From contig CM069437.1 in NCBI GenBank assembly GCA_035610365.1, positions 60,970,093-61,034,092 on the forward strand: 64,000 bases of DNA. The letters are read 5' to 3'. Position 1 is the first letter of the stretch; each line of letters begins with the position of its first letter. The notes under the pieces were generated by a model. That model did not search any database and was not told the DNA's origin. It saw only the letters and a program-made list of their open reading frames with translations. Shown here piece after piece: positions 23,594 through 34,640 of the stretch. The DNA is from Aquatica leii (Eukaryota > Arthropoda > Insecta > Coleoptera > Lampyridae). The translations under genes were made by a program, and so were the position numbers.

Positions 23594-26400
23594 TTAAATA
23601 CATGCAGTTAATAATTTAAAAATTAAATTACCTACTATGCAGAACAAGTGCAAGACGCTCTTGCACTTGTCAACCACGAAAGCGAAACTCAGTTTGTCGT
23701 CGAGCACTAATCCGAGGTACTTGAATTCGAAAACCTTACGGGCAGGAGTATCCTGAAAATTTGCGGACATTGTGACGGTGTCCACGGTGATGTATGCATT
23801 AGCCAAATGTCGCAGTCTGCTGGTAAGCCTTTCTCTAAGAGATCATTGAGCTGTGTAGACAGTCCTTTATCAATCGTTTGGTGAAAACTAAACGTGAAAC
23901 AATCGCAGAATATATTATCGATCTATTAGATAAATACTACGAATGATGCGCGTATCGCCGGCAGGTACTTTCTTAACAACGAGAGGGTCACCATACGTTA
24001 TTGTACGTTCTAGAAATGTCTATGAAAATAGCTAGTCTGTACTTGGAAACGCTAAATTTTACAATAGTTATTAATCGACGGGCGGCGTCAGTCGTCGTTC
24101 CGGATGGAATAAAATTTTTGGCAGAATGTCGTCGTGTATCCTTTTAAGGAGTGTCTTTTCGATAAGTTTACTTAACTCCGATAACAATGTTATCAGACAA
24201 TACGAGTTTAGGTTGGCGAGATCCTTCTTTCCGGGCTTGAGAATAGTGATTAGCTTGCCAGCTTTCCAGCTGATAGGAAAATAATCACATTTTATGCAAG
24301 AGTTGAATAGGTCAACGATCGTAGTTGAAAGAGAATCTAGAACAAGCGTTCGCAAAAGATGACAGCAAATTCCGTCAAGTCCAGTAGTTTTATTCTTAGG
24401 AATTTTTCTAGCCACCGCGGCCAAATCGTGATCACTCAGTCTTGTTCAGAATTAGTTTACAAAAGAAATCGGGATCTTGTTTGGGCATATCGGGGTTTGT
24501 CCGTTAATGGATCGTCATCTGAAAATATTGCAGATACTATTACTTTTGATTGTGTCTTGTTCTGAGATAGTGTATCTGTCGCCGTCTTTAACATTAGTGC
24601 ACGATTGGATTGACAGGAACTTCCAGAAAGACAACTGGTAATCCCCCACGGACTCGCCGCCGCCAAGCTTTTCTTCTTTTGCTAAGAGTTAAATTTTGCT
24701 ATCTTCACTGCCAGTTTATAACGGTTAAGCGCGGCCTTGTACGAGGTAAGCCATTGATGTTGTAGGGGGTTTTTGGTGGTGTTTTCGGAAACAACGCACC
24801 GCTCGATCGCTTTAACTTGTTTAATTTAGAACTCTACCAGGATACACTAGCTCTAGAGTTTATACGTATGCTATTCAAGCCGTGTCGGCAAGAGTCAAAG
24901 ATCTTCTTGGTCAACTCATTAATGGTGGCCTCTACAGATTTGGGATCGTGACACAGTGCACCACATGGAAAAAAAGAGAAAATTAAACTTGCGATAGCGT
25001 TATTCAGACGAACGAGATCTATCTGTTTAAAATCGAGGGTTCTTTTAGGGATCGGTGTGAGGTTAGGGCCGTTGACTGTTAACTCAAACCGTATCAATCG
25101 GTGGTCACTTTCTATCACTTCAGGAATAACTCGCCAGTCTATCATGTTCTTGGCTAAACAAAGGGGCGCTAATGTAACATCTCTACTTGTTGAACCCAAA
25201 TGGCTAGGAAAAGTGAAATATTGATCAGGTTTGTTGATCACACAAAGGTCGCGTTCACCCACAAGGTTTTCCACACATCGCCCCCGTTCGTCAATCGCCG
25301 ACGATTGCCAAGAAGGTGTTTCCAACCGTAACTATATACTTACTGCATTGCAGTCATTTGTTAAATGGCTGCGTGTCACTACTCCGACGGACTTCAAACT
25401 ATTGATAACAATAGCATAGAAAAAGATGCAGCAATCCCGTTGAAAAGTACAGCCGCACCAGCGACTTTGTATCTTGAACTTGAACTAAACACGTATGGCT
25501 CTTGGGTCAATACTATGTATATGTTGTTATCGGAGGAGAAACACATAGCTTCAAAAGTCGTAACACGTGAATTGCGCAGATTTATTTGCATAAACCTGAA
25601 AGTTAATTGAGTGTCCTCACAGTTCATAATCAGTGTTGGATATTTTAGCGTCGAGTCTTTTTAGATACGTTGGGCAGTTGTTCAAGATCGCTTTGTGTTT
25701 GACGCTGTTTTCTTTATGGCCAAAGTAAGCGGATGAGGGATCTCGATCCGAGTTCGAGCATGTCTTCGTTTCGTGTTTTTCAGCACAATGACCGCTTTTA
25801 CATTCAGAGGAAAAATGGGCGTATTTCTGACAAATGAACCAGCGTATTACTTGGCTATGGTCATTGACCCTGCACGCAACTAAGCGACATACACACGACG
25901 CGATGCAAAAGGTATCGTCAAACTTCTGGATGGATCTTAAGAATCCACTGACAATTTGCTTTGTCTTTAGAACCAAAGCAGAACTAAATTTCCAAAAATT
26001 CATTGGCATAATGAAGCACTTAATTGGAAACGTTGTGGAAATTCTGGCAAATCATAGCTTCTTTCACCTGCTCAAGAGTTAAATTACAAGGAACGTCAAA
26101 GATAGAGATGCAGAGTAACGACTTGGTTTAAGGCTTAACCTCAAGGCCGGCTTTATCAAGGATAATCGCTATTTTTGTAAAGTCTGTTTCTTCAAATTCT
26201 TCAAAGTCTTGGTTACTCGGTTTAGTCTTAGGCTGTACTTTTGGAGATCTAAAACAGTCATTAAAGTCGTATTTGTCAGCGCTCTTTAAAGGAGAATTAA
26301 GTTTGGGGACAATAAAGACAGTCAACCTAGAAACCGGAGCGACTGTTTTACCTGAAGGTACTTTAACCTTTTCAATAACTTTGATTTTTGCCGCTTGTAA
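23594..26400 (-). pseudogene. Family 1 LINE, long decayed minus-strand copy
   Basis: In element order: ORF1 (26330 to 25617) with zinc-knuckle remnants (WFICQKYAHFSSECK, GHCAEKHETKTC); ORF2 start at about 25600 (FRFMQINLRNSRVTTFEAM, TQEPYVF); endonuclease (25325-24834: DERGRCVENLVGERDLCV, TFPSHLGSTSRDVTLAP, VIESDHRLIRFEL); RT entry (24424-24071: KTTGLDGICCHLLRTLV, FPISWKAGKLITILKPGKKD); and RT thumb (23806-23594: VFEFKYLGLVLDDKLSF). The palm between about 24070 and 23806 is mostly gone, as is the 3' end. Numerous frame breaks show it is dead. It lies between the deterin gene and other LINE debris. Confidence 0.8.
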
Positions 26401-26439
26401 GATTAAGGTGTAAACTAGAAACTAATAATAAAATTATTA

Positions 26440-26900
26440 AGCAGCTCTTTAGTTTCAATTATCGTGAAACAAATATCACAGGTTATGGTGTTGTTAAGGA
26501 TCAAGTTAAACATCTCGGGTACTAAGAACGACTAAAGTATCGGAAACGTTGAACGAAATTATCTAGAAAATGAATATCTGAATCAGGAGGTTAAAACGAG
26601 AATTTACAAATTCGTTGTGCGACTAGTGCTCACGTATGCAGCAAAGAGACGTACGGAAACCAAGAAAATAAAGCAGATATTATAAACTGAATAAATAAGA
26701 ACACTAAGAAGATTAACGGGAAGGACGTTATGAAACTGAATACCCAGCCAACAAATAAAAGTAGAACCAAAAATTCAGCCAATAAATGAATAGACAAAGA
26801 CGAGAAGAGAACATCGTAAAAGTTGCATGACACAAATCACTAGTAAGAAAACGATCAAGAGGCAGACCGGAAAAAGATGGATAGTCTTTGTAAAATTTGG
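26440..26900 (+). pseudogene. LINE 3'-end fragment (RTE/CR1-like C-terminal tail)
   Basis: Plus-strand frames show decayed versions of the LINE tail pattern with an RRITGK-like stretch near 26710-26730, a QPTNK motif and then RSRGRPEKRW at about 26850-26880. Most arthropod RTE/CR1-type elements end ORF2 with this G-R-P-x-x-W pattern. Stops interrupt every frame. The 5' extent is uncertain. Confidence 0.5.
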
Positions 26901-27039
26901 AATAAACAGGTAGTAGCCTATAACAAAAAAAGAAGATAAGTTTTTTTGTACAAAAATCACAAATAAAATAGTGTCCCGTTGCAGTGTTTGTACTAAAAAA
27001 TATCATATCAAAGTCGCTCCACTATAGAAATGTTTTTAC

Positions 27040-27560
27040 TTTTACTTCTTAGCGCTTTGCTGTTCATTCAGAGCCATTGCTTCTTCTTTGAGTTTCTTGA
27101 CTAATCTTTCTGCACAAGGTAGTAACTTTGCGTCTAATCTTGCACCTGTACCACTCTTTTGGTAACTTTTCCCTATTTCTTTTTGTCCCCAAATACTCTT
27201 CTCCAGTTTTTAAGTCCTTTTATTTCCAAATCCTTCTGTTTTGCTTGTTTTCTGCATAATTCTCTTTCGCATCCTTACAGAATGTAACTCTTGGTTGGTA
27301 TCCCTAATTTCTTTTATATTTTTTTTACTTTACTTAAATTGTCCTGCTTCTTGGACAGCTATTAGCTTTTGAACTTCAAACTCTTTTATCTTCCTTCTAC
27401 AGATACTTTTTGCCTTCAATCTCCTTTCCTTATAGTTTTCCCGATTTTCTTCACTTAAGTTATCCATCATTTTTATTCTTGCTGCATGTCGCCTCTATAT
27501 TGCTTTCTTGCATTATTTGTCACACCATTTTTTTCTTTGATATTTTAACACTGTAGAAAT
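27040..27560 (-). pseudogene. LINE fragment (endonuclease-RT linker, RTE-like)
   Basis: The minus strand from 27545 downward reads KKKWCDK, ENRENYKERRLKAKSICRRK and KIKEFEVQKL. This is the basic linker between endonuclease and reverse transcriptase typical of RTE/CR1-like LINEs (KKEWYD..C ... R..A...CRRKKR). Below 27240 a different frame gives a short basic peptide ending MALNEQQSAKK and a stop near 27047. It was not recognised and may be unrelated. Confidence 0.45.
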
Positions 27561-27769
27561 ACATTATTAAAAAAAAACTGCTTGCCCAATTATCAAACGA
27601 CACGTGATTGATCTGTTTTGTGTTGTACCAGTAGGCGGGTTTATTTTAATTTAACTAATTCAAGTGGGATGAATTTGATTACGCATATTTTATTTTTCCT
27701 TGAGTTTAAACTTATTGTTGCAGTATATATAAAGCTTTTTTGATTTGTGTATGTGATTTGCGCCGTTTA

Positions 27770-27850
27770 GCTACCTATCCCTCTTATGGCGAACTTGTAC
27801 CAAGCAAGTTCGGGTGGTATGGTGGGTCCACATCCTCCTTTCCCTTCCCC
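27770..27850 (+). mobile_element. Family 1 LINE 3' terminus (hairpin plus pyrimidine tail)
   Basis: The stem CGAACTTG / CAAGTTCG with loop TACCAAG is followed by GGTGGTATGGTGGGTCCACAT and CCTCCTTTCCC. It matches the 3' ends at 17850-17895, 57970-58035 and (reversed) 51590-51650. The copy is severely 5'-truncated, as expected of aborted reverse transcription. Confidence 0.6.
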
Positions 27851-28139
27851 AGTGGTTTTTTTTTGTTTGACGTGCTTTATGTTTGCCTCGTTTACGCACG
27901 TTATTTTCAAGAACCTTCATTTATAGGTACACTTCTGAAAACGCGGAGAAGCTTGTCCCTTCCTCCAGTACATCAATCCACCCGAGTATTAAAGTTTTTA
28001 TGATTCTGGGTTTCTTAGGACTGATTGTGTTTTTAAGGTACCCTTTCGGTATGATTGCAAGACTAATTCTCGCCAGAGTATTCTTGAATGTCTTTTTTTT
28101 GGGTTCCTATAACACATTGACTTTGCTTTACCGATTGTT

Positions 28140-28360
28140 TTTGTGGCGCCGGTGTGCTACCGCTGGAAAGGTTGCGCACAATGGATTTCCAAAAAGTCGC
28201 TTGAAGCCTGCTAACAATATCAATCATTTCTGATTGCTTGGAAAGAGTAAGCTTGCACGCAGCAATTACTTTGGTAAGACGTAGGATATCAAAGTTGAAG
28301 GATTCTTCGATACCGTCAAGGACATCATTGTCGTCTTTACGACGACGCTTGGAAGAGCCT
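28140..28360 (-). pseudogene. Family 1 LINE ORF1 start fragment
   Basis: On the minus strand the sequence GCGTCGTCG, GACGAC..GATGTCC, then a segment encoding KQSEMID and SRLQATF matches the beginning of ORF1 at 18262-18480. It abuts the 5' side of the H1 pseudogene, in opposite orientation to it. Confidence 0.55.
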
Positions 28361-28379
28361 TCACGGCGAAAAAGGCTGA

Positions 28380-28832
28380 GGGACTGGGAAATGTAGAGGC
28401 GGTTTATCGTAGCAGACGATCAAGAAGTACCTCGCGTCATACTGCAAGATAGACCCCAAAAAAATTTTGCCAATTTTAAAAAAGTATATCAAGTTGGCCG
28501 TGGCGTCGGGTGCGTTTGTTCAAACGAAAGGAAAAGAAGCGAACAGGCAATTTGCAGCCGACGAAACGATTTTTTCGAAATCCGCTTTGCAAGCGGCTGC
28601 CAGCAAGAAAAGGAAGACTTTGCAGATATTTACAGCCGCCAAGCGAGTTAAGGTGTCGTCCTTTTTGCCCAAGAAACCAGCGTCGACCGCTGCAAAAAAG
28701 GCGTCCTTGCTCATCGACAAGAAAGGCAAAAAAAGCAGTCGTCGCCAAAAAAATTATTACCGCCGTCGACAAAAACAACAAGCGGTCGCTGTGATCTCAG
28801 CAACCAAAGTCGCCGTTTTTTTAACAAAGTAG
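28380..28832 (+). pseudogene. Histone H1 pseudogene
   Basis: Linker histone H1 binds DNA at the nucleosome entry/exit sites. From about 28404 the plus strand reads QTIKKYLASYCKID, ILPILKKYIKLAVASG, then FVQTKGK, which is the second half of the globular winged-helix domain of insect H1. A Lys/Ala-rich tail (AAKRVKVSSFLPKKPA, STAAKKASLLIDKKGKK) follows to a stop at 28832. The beginning of the globular domain and the N-terminal tail are missing or degraded, and normal H1 is about twice as long. No replication-histone stem-loop was seen after the stop. A near-copy lies inverted at 31.9-32.2 kb. Confidence 0.75.
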
Positions 28833-29760
28833 CAAAAACTGTACGCAATTTTGTTTTATAATTTCCGTGTTTTTTTTTGTGTTTAATTTGTATAACTCCA
28901 TGCAAGCAAAAAATAGTGTTAACGTAATTTTTCAAATAAGCTTTAACAAATTAAAAAAATTAAAGTAAAAACATATTTTTTTAAATTTTATTGCTGATGT
29001 TGAACGGCTGATATGAATGAGCGAAGAAAATCTAAACCTAATTAATGACTACAGCATCATTTCTAAAACCATTAGATAAACAAAAGAATCTTGAATTGTT
29101 TGAGTGAAAAAAAACTTTGTTAGTTTCTTATCATTGTAAGCAACGTATACTAACTTTTGTTATGTAAATATAGTATGACCTCATAAACATAATCAAATTG
29201 TTTAGTTATCTAAAATTTGCAATTTCACCATAATAAAGAGTACGGATTTGTAGTCCACGTGGACTTAAAGAATGCCAGTCAAAGTGTAACATCAATATTA
29301 ATACTAATCCAATATTTGTACACAAAAATCTTTCCTACACGTTTATATTACAACTACATCTACTAGTTTATGTATTAAAATCACTCGAGAAATAATGTCC
29401 GCGGATAACTTCTGTTTATCTAAAAACTGACACTTGTTTACATTAGTGCAACGCCCATCTCAAAACAAATCTGAATTAAACCGGGAGTATAGCCTTAACC
29501 ACGCGTTAATCACTTATTTATTTAAACATCTTTTTAACGCTTCCGACTTCGAATCATTAACCTATCCTCACTTTGAAAAACCGTTATTGTTAATAATTAA
29601 TAAACATTTAAGTGTTATAGAAAATATTATTTGCATGAAGTTTACATCAAGCTGTTCTTTATATGCTTAGATTTATTTGTATTTAGTACTATATCGTTTA
29701 TTTAGTATTATATGAAAAATAAATAATAAAACTTATAAGAAACGTATATTTTAAATGTAT
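28833..29760. other. AT-rich DNA with an LTR-derived fragment
   Basis: At about 29385-29430 the block ATGTCCGCGGATAACTTCTG is shared with the Gypsy LTR at 43140-43175 (variant at 47790-47820), marking a solo or partial LTR. Nothing else is recognised. The ORF at 29434-29670 starts within this debris and has no family signature. Confidence 0.4.
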
Positions 29761-29786
29761 ATTTAGGTACATATTTTTTAAGTTTT

Positions 29787-29969
29787 TTGGGAATTGTTGG
29801 ATGTATAATTCAAGTGGATTTAGTGCATAAAGATCCGAAGCCTAGTCATAATCAAGAAATGAACTTTTCAACAAAAGCTCTGATAAAGCATTTAAAAGAG
29901 GTAGATATTAAAAAAGCAATTAAAGGTTATTGTCATAGACCTTTGGTTTGGGCATTTTTGAATAAGTAA
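29787..29969 (+). CDS. Unrecognised short open frame, possible terminal exon
   Basis: A frame open from about 29778 to 29969 encodes a hydrophobic start (FFGIVGCIIQVDLVH) and then a mixed, non-repetitive tail (STKALIKHLKEVDIKKAIKG, then YCHRPLVWAFLNK). A possible acceptor (TTTTTTAAG) precedes it at about 29777. Its composition differs from the low-complexity surroundings. No matching upstream exon was found and the product is not recognised, so this could be chance. It lies about 360 bp upstream of the RpSA start codon. Confidence 0.2.
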   Translation: MGIVGCIIQVDLVHKDPKPSHNQEMNFSTKALIKHLKEVDIKKAIKGYCHRPLVWAFLNK

Positions 29970-30059
29970 CAGAAAACAATTATTTTAAATATTTAAATCC
30001 AAAAAAATTACCTGCGCATGCGTAAAACATAAATTTGCCAACATCAAATAAAATAAACT

Positions 30060-30329
30060 CCCTTCTCTTTTATCTCCCTGTGGCGTCTGCACGCGTAAGT
30101 ACTTATTTTAAATAATTTTAAAATATTTTAATCATCTGTAAGTAAATCGAACAATTTCTTCAAATAAATTGATTTATTATTAAAAAAATTATGTACAATT
30201 CGTTATATTTTTTTAAATAATTCGTTTGTTTTTACATCTTAAAAACTTGTAGTATTTGAGGTTATACAGTACTTGGAATGTTGAAAAATGTCTTTTTGTA
30301 GGTGTTCGTAACTCAAAAAAACGTAAGCA
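30060..30329 (+). promoter_or_regulatory. RpSA leader: TOP-like start and 5' UTR intron
   Basis: A pyrimidine-rich tract CTCCCTTCTCTTTTATCTC (30058-30076) resembles the 5' terminal oligopyrimidine start of ribosomal-protein mRNAs, which puts their translation under TOR-linked control. A donor GTAAGT follows at about 30097 and an acceptor TTTTTGTAG ends at 30301, leaving a 28-nt second leader segment before the ATG at 30330. The transcription start is inferred. Confidence 0.55.
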
Positions 30330-31405
30330 ATGTCGGGAGGTTTAGACGTACTTGCCCTTAAAGAGGACGATGTAACAAAAATGCTTGCTGCTTGTACTCA
30401 TTTAGGTACAACAAATGTTGACTTCCAAATGGAACAGTACATGTATAAACGTCGTTCAGACGGTGTACATATTATTAATTTAAGAAGAACTTGGGAAAAG
30501 TTGCTTTTAGCTGCTAGAGCTATAGTTGCAATCGAACATCCCAGCGAAGTATTTGCTATTTCGTGCCGTTCGTATGGACAACGTGCTGTTTTGAAGTTCG
30601 CTGCTCATACTGGAGCTACTCCAATTGCTGGACGTTTCACTCCTGGTGCATTTACCAATCAAATTCAAGCTGCTTTTCGTGAACCACGTTTATTAATTGT
30701 AACGGATCCAGCTTTTGATCACCAACCTGTTACTGAAGCATCTTATGTAAATATTCCAGTCATTGCTTTTTGCAACACGGATTCACCACTTCGATTTGTC
30801 GATATTGCAATTCCTTGCAATAACAAAGCACCACATAGCATTGGTTTAATGTGGTGGTTACTTGCCCGAGAAGTAAGTACTGAATTTAATTACATTATTT
30901 TTTCTTGTTAACATGATGAGACACTTTGTTCCCATATTTAATGATACATTGTGATTTAATAATTTTTCCACCTGATTTACGCTAAAATTCCTTGTTAAGT
31001 ATTTTCTATTATATTTTACATTAATTTATCTAATGTTTATAGGTGTTGCGTTTGAGGGGCCAAATTCCTCGTGAAAAATGGGATATCGTAGTTGACTTGT
31101 ACTTCTATAGAGAACCCGAAGAAGCCGAAAAAGAAGAGCAAGCTGCTAAAGAACTGGTTGCACCAAAACCGGAAGTTATTCCACGTGAACAACCTGATTT
31201 GGATTGGACTGAACCACAGACGTGGATCGACGAACCAGCTGTAACTGCTCCAACTCCTGCTGCACCTACTTTTGCTCCAGCACCAGCAGCTACCTATCCA
31301 CCGGCACGGGAAAATTGGGCCAACGAAGTTGATGATGAATGGGATGCTAATGCCCAACCAGCAAAAACAACACAACCAAACTGGGGTACTACTGATTGGC
31401 ATTAA
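30330..31405 (+). CDS. RpSA: 40S ribosomal protein SA (laminin receptor homologue), complete
   Basis: RpSA/uS2 is a component of the small ribosomal subunit head, needed for 18S rRNA maturation and 40S assembly. Exon 30330-30872 and exon 31043-31405 join across a 170-bp intron (GAA|GTAAGT ... TTATAG|GTG) to give 301 residues, the usual size. The uS2-fold core is very well conserved: [58 protein letters not shown], then [20 protein letters not shown]. The acidic C-terminal tail carries the metazoan [12 protein letters not shown] segment and Trp-bearing repeats (LDWTEP, TTDWH). All junctions keep phase. There are no defects, so it is very likely functional. It has a TOP-like leader and a polyadenylation signal. 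Confidence 0.98.
30913..30975 (+). ncRNA. Possible C/D-box snoRNA in the RpSA intron
   Basis: Within the RpSA intron, ATGATGA (30913-30919, C-box consensus RUGAUGA) and CTGA (30972-30975, D box) are 63 nt apart. Internal TGATA/TGTGATT stretches could serve as C'. Ribosomal protein introns commonly host snoRNAs. The terminal stem is weak and no rRNA target was identified, so this is only a candidate. Confidence 0.2.
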
Positions 31406-31428
31406 ATAGCAAAGTTGTATCGAAATGT

Positions 31429-31434
31429 AATAAA
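31429..31434 (+). terminator. RpSA polyadenylation signal
   Basis: AATAAA lies 24 nt after the RpSA stop codon, followed by a T-rich stretch. A very short 3' UTR is normal for ribosomal protein genes. Confidence 0.6.
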
Positions 31435-31869
31435 GTTTTTATTACTTGACAAGTTTTGTGTTTCGAATTTACTAAAAATTTTGAATCTCTTAACAAATAT
31501 TTGGTGTTGTGATTTTTTTACTTTATGCAGAAAGCAATACTATCGTATAACACTCAATGCTATAACTGACGTGATAATACAGAAAATAAATGCGTTAGTG
31601 TTTCTGCAGTACACTGAAATTTTTTCTAGGATTACTGCAATGATTTCAAAATTATTGTCCAAGGAAAGTAACTATTTTGCAAAATTTGTGTATCTATAAC
31701 ATCCTAAGACGAATTGGACTAGATTATTGGTTCGAGAGTTATCCTGGGTACATCCAAAGATAATGTAAGGAAGATGCAGCACTCCGTGTATAAACAAATC
31801 AACAGAATATAGAGAAAAATTGTTATTTTTAACGTATCTTGCTTTCCCTTCAAGATATGGATCGAATCG

Positions 31870-32232
31870 CGGCCGCCATCGTCTGTTATTTTTTTTGGCG
31901 TCAACGGGTTTTTTTGCCTTTCTTGTTTACGACCAGGGACGCTTTTTTTGCGGCGGTCGCCGCCGGTTTCTTGGGCAAAAAGGACGACACCTCATCTCGC
32001 TTGACGACTGTAGATATCGGCGAAGTCTTCTTTTTCTTGCTGGCAACCGCTTTCGCAGCGGTTTTCGTAAAAGTGGTTTTGCCGATGGCGAATTGCTTGT
32101 TCGCTCCTTTTTCTTTCGTTTGAACAAGCTCGCCCGACGCCACGGCCACTTTAATGTACAGGAACATTTTTTCGGCATCTATCTTATAGTATCACGCGAG
32201 GTACTTCTTGATCGCCTGCTACGATAAACCGC
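31870..32232 (-). pseudogene. Histone H1 pseudogene, inverted second copy
   Basis: The minus strand reads QAIKKYLA, a stop, YYKIDAEKMF, YIKVAVASGELVQTKEKG, then a Lys/Ala tail with KKPAATAAKKASLVVNKKGKK and a stop. It aligns through its length with the copy at 28.4-28.8 kb, including the start GCGGTTTATCGTAGCAG. It contains a premature stop in the globular domain. The N-terminal tail is absent, as in the other copy, so both descend from one truncated source. Confidence 0.75.
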
Positions 32233-32244
32233 GTCGTTCGAAAC

Positions 32245-32640
32245 GATATTGATTTACTATTGTGAGCAGACGAAATCGGATAATTAAGGCTGACAATACT
32301 TTTGTAATTGTTTTGATTTTGTGTGAGAGATGTTCATTTCTAAGAAACTTATCTCCACGAGGTTAATGGTAGAGAATAATAAGCCCAACCGTTTCTGGCA
32401 ATAAGCTCCTGTGAACGGCTAAAAAGGTATCAGCAAAACAGTTATTTTTTTAGTCGACTCTCCACGAGTGTCGCGCTCTACCTTTCTTACTCTCTCAGCC
32501 TCTAAGTCCAAGCGACTTTTCGGAAATCCATTATATTTCGTCGCGTAACGCAACATGCTGCTGATTTTGCCAACGCCCTTGCTGGCGTCCAAACAGCCTT
32601 GCAATCTGTTACTGAAAATTTTTTCTTCCGGTTTCTTTAT
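32245..32640 (+). pseudogene. Family 1 LINE 5' UTR and ORF1 start, diverged copy
   Basis: 32340-32470 is a diverged version of the family 1 5' UTR (compare the block ending TGTCGCGCTCTA at 18209-18230). 32505-32640 matches ORF1 at 18430-18540 (AAGCGACTTTTCG, TCGTCGCGTAACGCA). Further upstream GATATTGATTT..ATTGTGAG matches the extreme 5' end at 16480-16500, which helps define the element's 5' terminus. Confidence 0.6.
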
Positions 32641-33130
32641 CAGATCCATCTTTTGATAAAACCGAGAGGATATGAAAAGCCAGCTCCATACCAAATTTCA
32701 AGTTACTAAGACTTTTGGTTCGAGAGTTATCGTGGGTACATCCAAAGATAATGTAAAAGGAAGATGCAAGACTCCGTGTATAAATAAGTCAAAAGAATAT
32801 AAAGAAAAATTGTTATTTTTAACGCATCTTGCTTTCCCTTCAAGATATGGAATTTTTTCTAAAAAAATTGTTGATGTTAGAAACATTTTTTATTCGAATA
32901 AATTGTTAGGAAGAATTATTTCTATAAGAAACTGTAAAAATAATTTGAATAATTTACATACGTACAAAATTATATAAGAAAAACTGTTAAAAATGGCGGA
33001 TACACCCACTTCCGGTTTCTATATCAGACTCATCTTTTGATACAACCGAGAGAATATGAAAAGCCAGCTCCATACCAAACTTAAAAGTTACTAGGACTTT
33101 GGGTTCGAGAGTTATCGTGGGTACATCGTT

Positions 33131-34640
33131 ACACACACACAGACACCCAAATTTTTTTGTCAAAAATACATTTTTCTGATTCAGGAGACCATGAAACGTA
33201 AAATTATCCAAAAAAAAATTGCGATCGCTATACTTTCTTTATAGAAAAGTAAACATAATAAAATTTTTTTACTGATCGTTAATTACGAAAACAAAACGGT
33301 TTTGTTAAGTTGGCGATACTGTATATCATGAAATGAATATTACCATTATATTACTAAAATTTCACGCGTAATGCAATACATGGACATGTTCTACTTCGAT
33401 GCTATGCAAGAAAAATTTCACGTGTAATAAAAAAAAATTGCATACGCGCATGGGTACATAAAAGTTTCATAGAAAAGTTGCACCGCATAGCATCGTGTGA
33501 AGTGGGTTTTAATAATGGACGTTTATTTCATGTTATACCAAAATGTTTAAAACAAAACATATTTTTTTCTTTCTGACATTTTTCTGCAATAAACTTTAAT
33601 TAACTCCTTAAAGAGAGAATTGCAATCAATGCTGCTTTCCATTTCTCCTCTTTTTGGTTATTTCCAGTCCTTACTTTTGACGTTGAATTTTCACCATTTA
33701 ATTAATTATTTTTCAGTTTGTTATATTGCACTCATAATCCCTAGCATGTGAGATACGTAAACATATACATAACCAAAGCGTTATGGATTAATAACGTCCT
33801 TTCATTAGGCCCTATTATTACGTACTCAAAAATGATACTTTTTTTGATATTTTTTTTAGATGTAGATGGTAACAAGTTTTTTTATTTCTTTTGTGCATTT
33901 TTTTCAACATACTTAAACAAATCTTGCATAATAATTATGATTTTAAAATCAATGTTATTTTTTTAATTGTAGAGGCCTTTCAGGATCTTGTGAAGTATAA
34001 AAAGTGTAAATGTTACTATATCATTTGTCTTACAAACAGTCGACTGTAAATTTTTTCTAACCTACATTTGCTTTTATTGTTGTATTTGTAATTAACAAGT
34101 TTTCACTACTACTTAATTTTATTTAATATATAAATATCTGATTGTTTTTAAATTATTAAAATTTTTTGTTGACAAGAGATACATTATAGACTAACGTTTT
34201 TGATATTCACTTAAACTTGTCAAATATTCCATTTTTTTTAAACAGGTGAACTTATTTTGTGCCTTTTTAAATTTTTTTACGATTTACTTTTTAGCTATAT
34301 TCAACACGTTTCATTTTTTGCAGAAATTTTGAAGATGATAAAACGTTTTTCATATTTTTTTAAATTTGCTAAAATAAACTTCATTTTGTTAAGATTATGT
34401 TTGACCTTCATTAGTCAATAAAACTAATCAAATAAAGTTTGGTTTCTTTACTGTCTTTTCCAGTTTTTTTTATTTTACCTTAAATTTCAAATTGATAAAA
34501 AACTTTGTTATTTTTAGTTCATTTTACCTGTCTCTTTAGTAACTTGAAACGTGCCGAAACGTTATCAAAAAAGAACGTGACTGAAATAACGACACTTCTT
34601 CATACCTAACAAAAAAGCAAGATATTTTTTGCGTTTCCAT
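33131..34640. other. AT-rich intergenic DNA
   Basis: There is a CA-type short repeat near 33125-33145 and long T-rich runs at 33830-34500. At 34548-34565 CTTGAAACGTGCCGAAACG resembles a degenerate Penelope-type motif. No gene is recognised. Confidence 0.4.

Larger units (their letters stand above)
31720..33130 (+). repeat. Dispersed repeat copies around the distal RpSA flank
   Basis: A block beginning TTGGTTCGAGAGTTATC, followed by GGGTACATCCAAAGATAATG and ending CCTTCAAGATATGGA, occurs at 31724-31861 and 32715-32851. The upstream part of the unit (TTCCGGTTTCT..ATCAGA ... AAAGCCAGCTCCATACCAAA) is present at 32628-32746 and 33007-33126. The final piece (CTTCAAGATATGGATTTTTT) recurs at the window end (63970-63990). 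The element type is unknown. Frames across it are not conserved. Confidence 0.6.

Noticed and set aside
27047..27190. Minus-strand peptide ending MALNEQQSAKK as a possible host exon
   Set aside because: It adjoins LINE sequence, has no clear splice acceptor and was not recognised.
28476..28781. Minus-strand 101-codon ORF across the H1 pseudogene
   Set aside because: It is the antisense of the Lys/Ala-rich H1 tail.
31820..32227. Plus-strand 135-codon ORF
   Set aside because: It is the antisense of the inverted H1 pseudogene.
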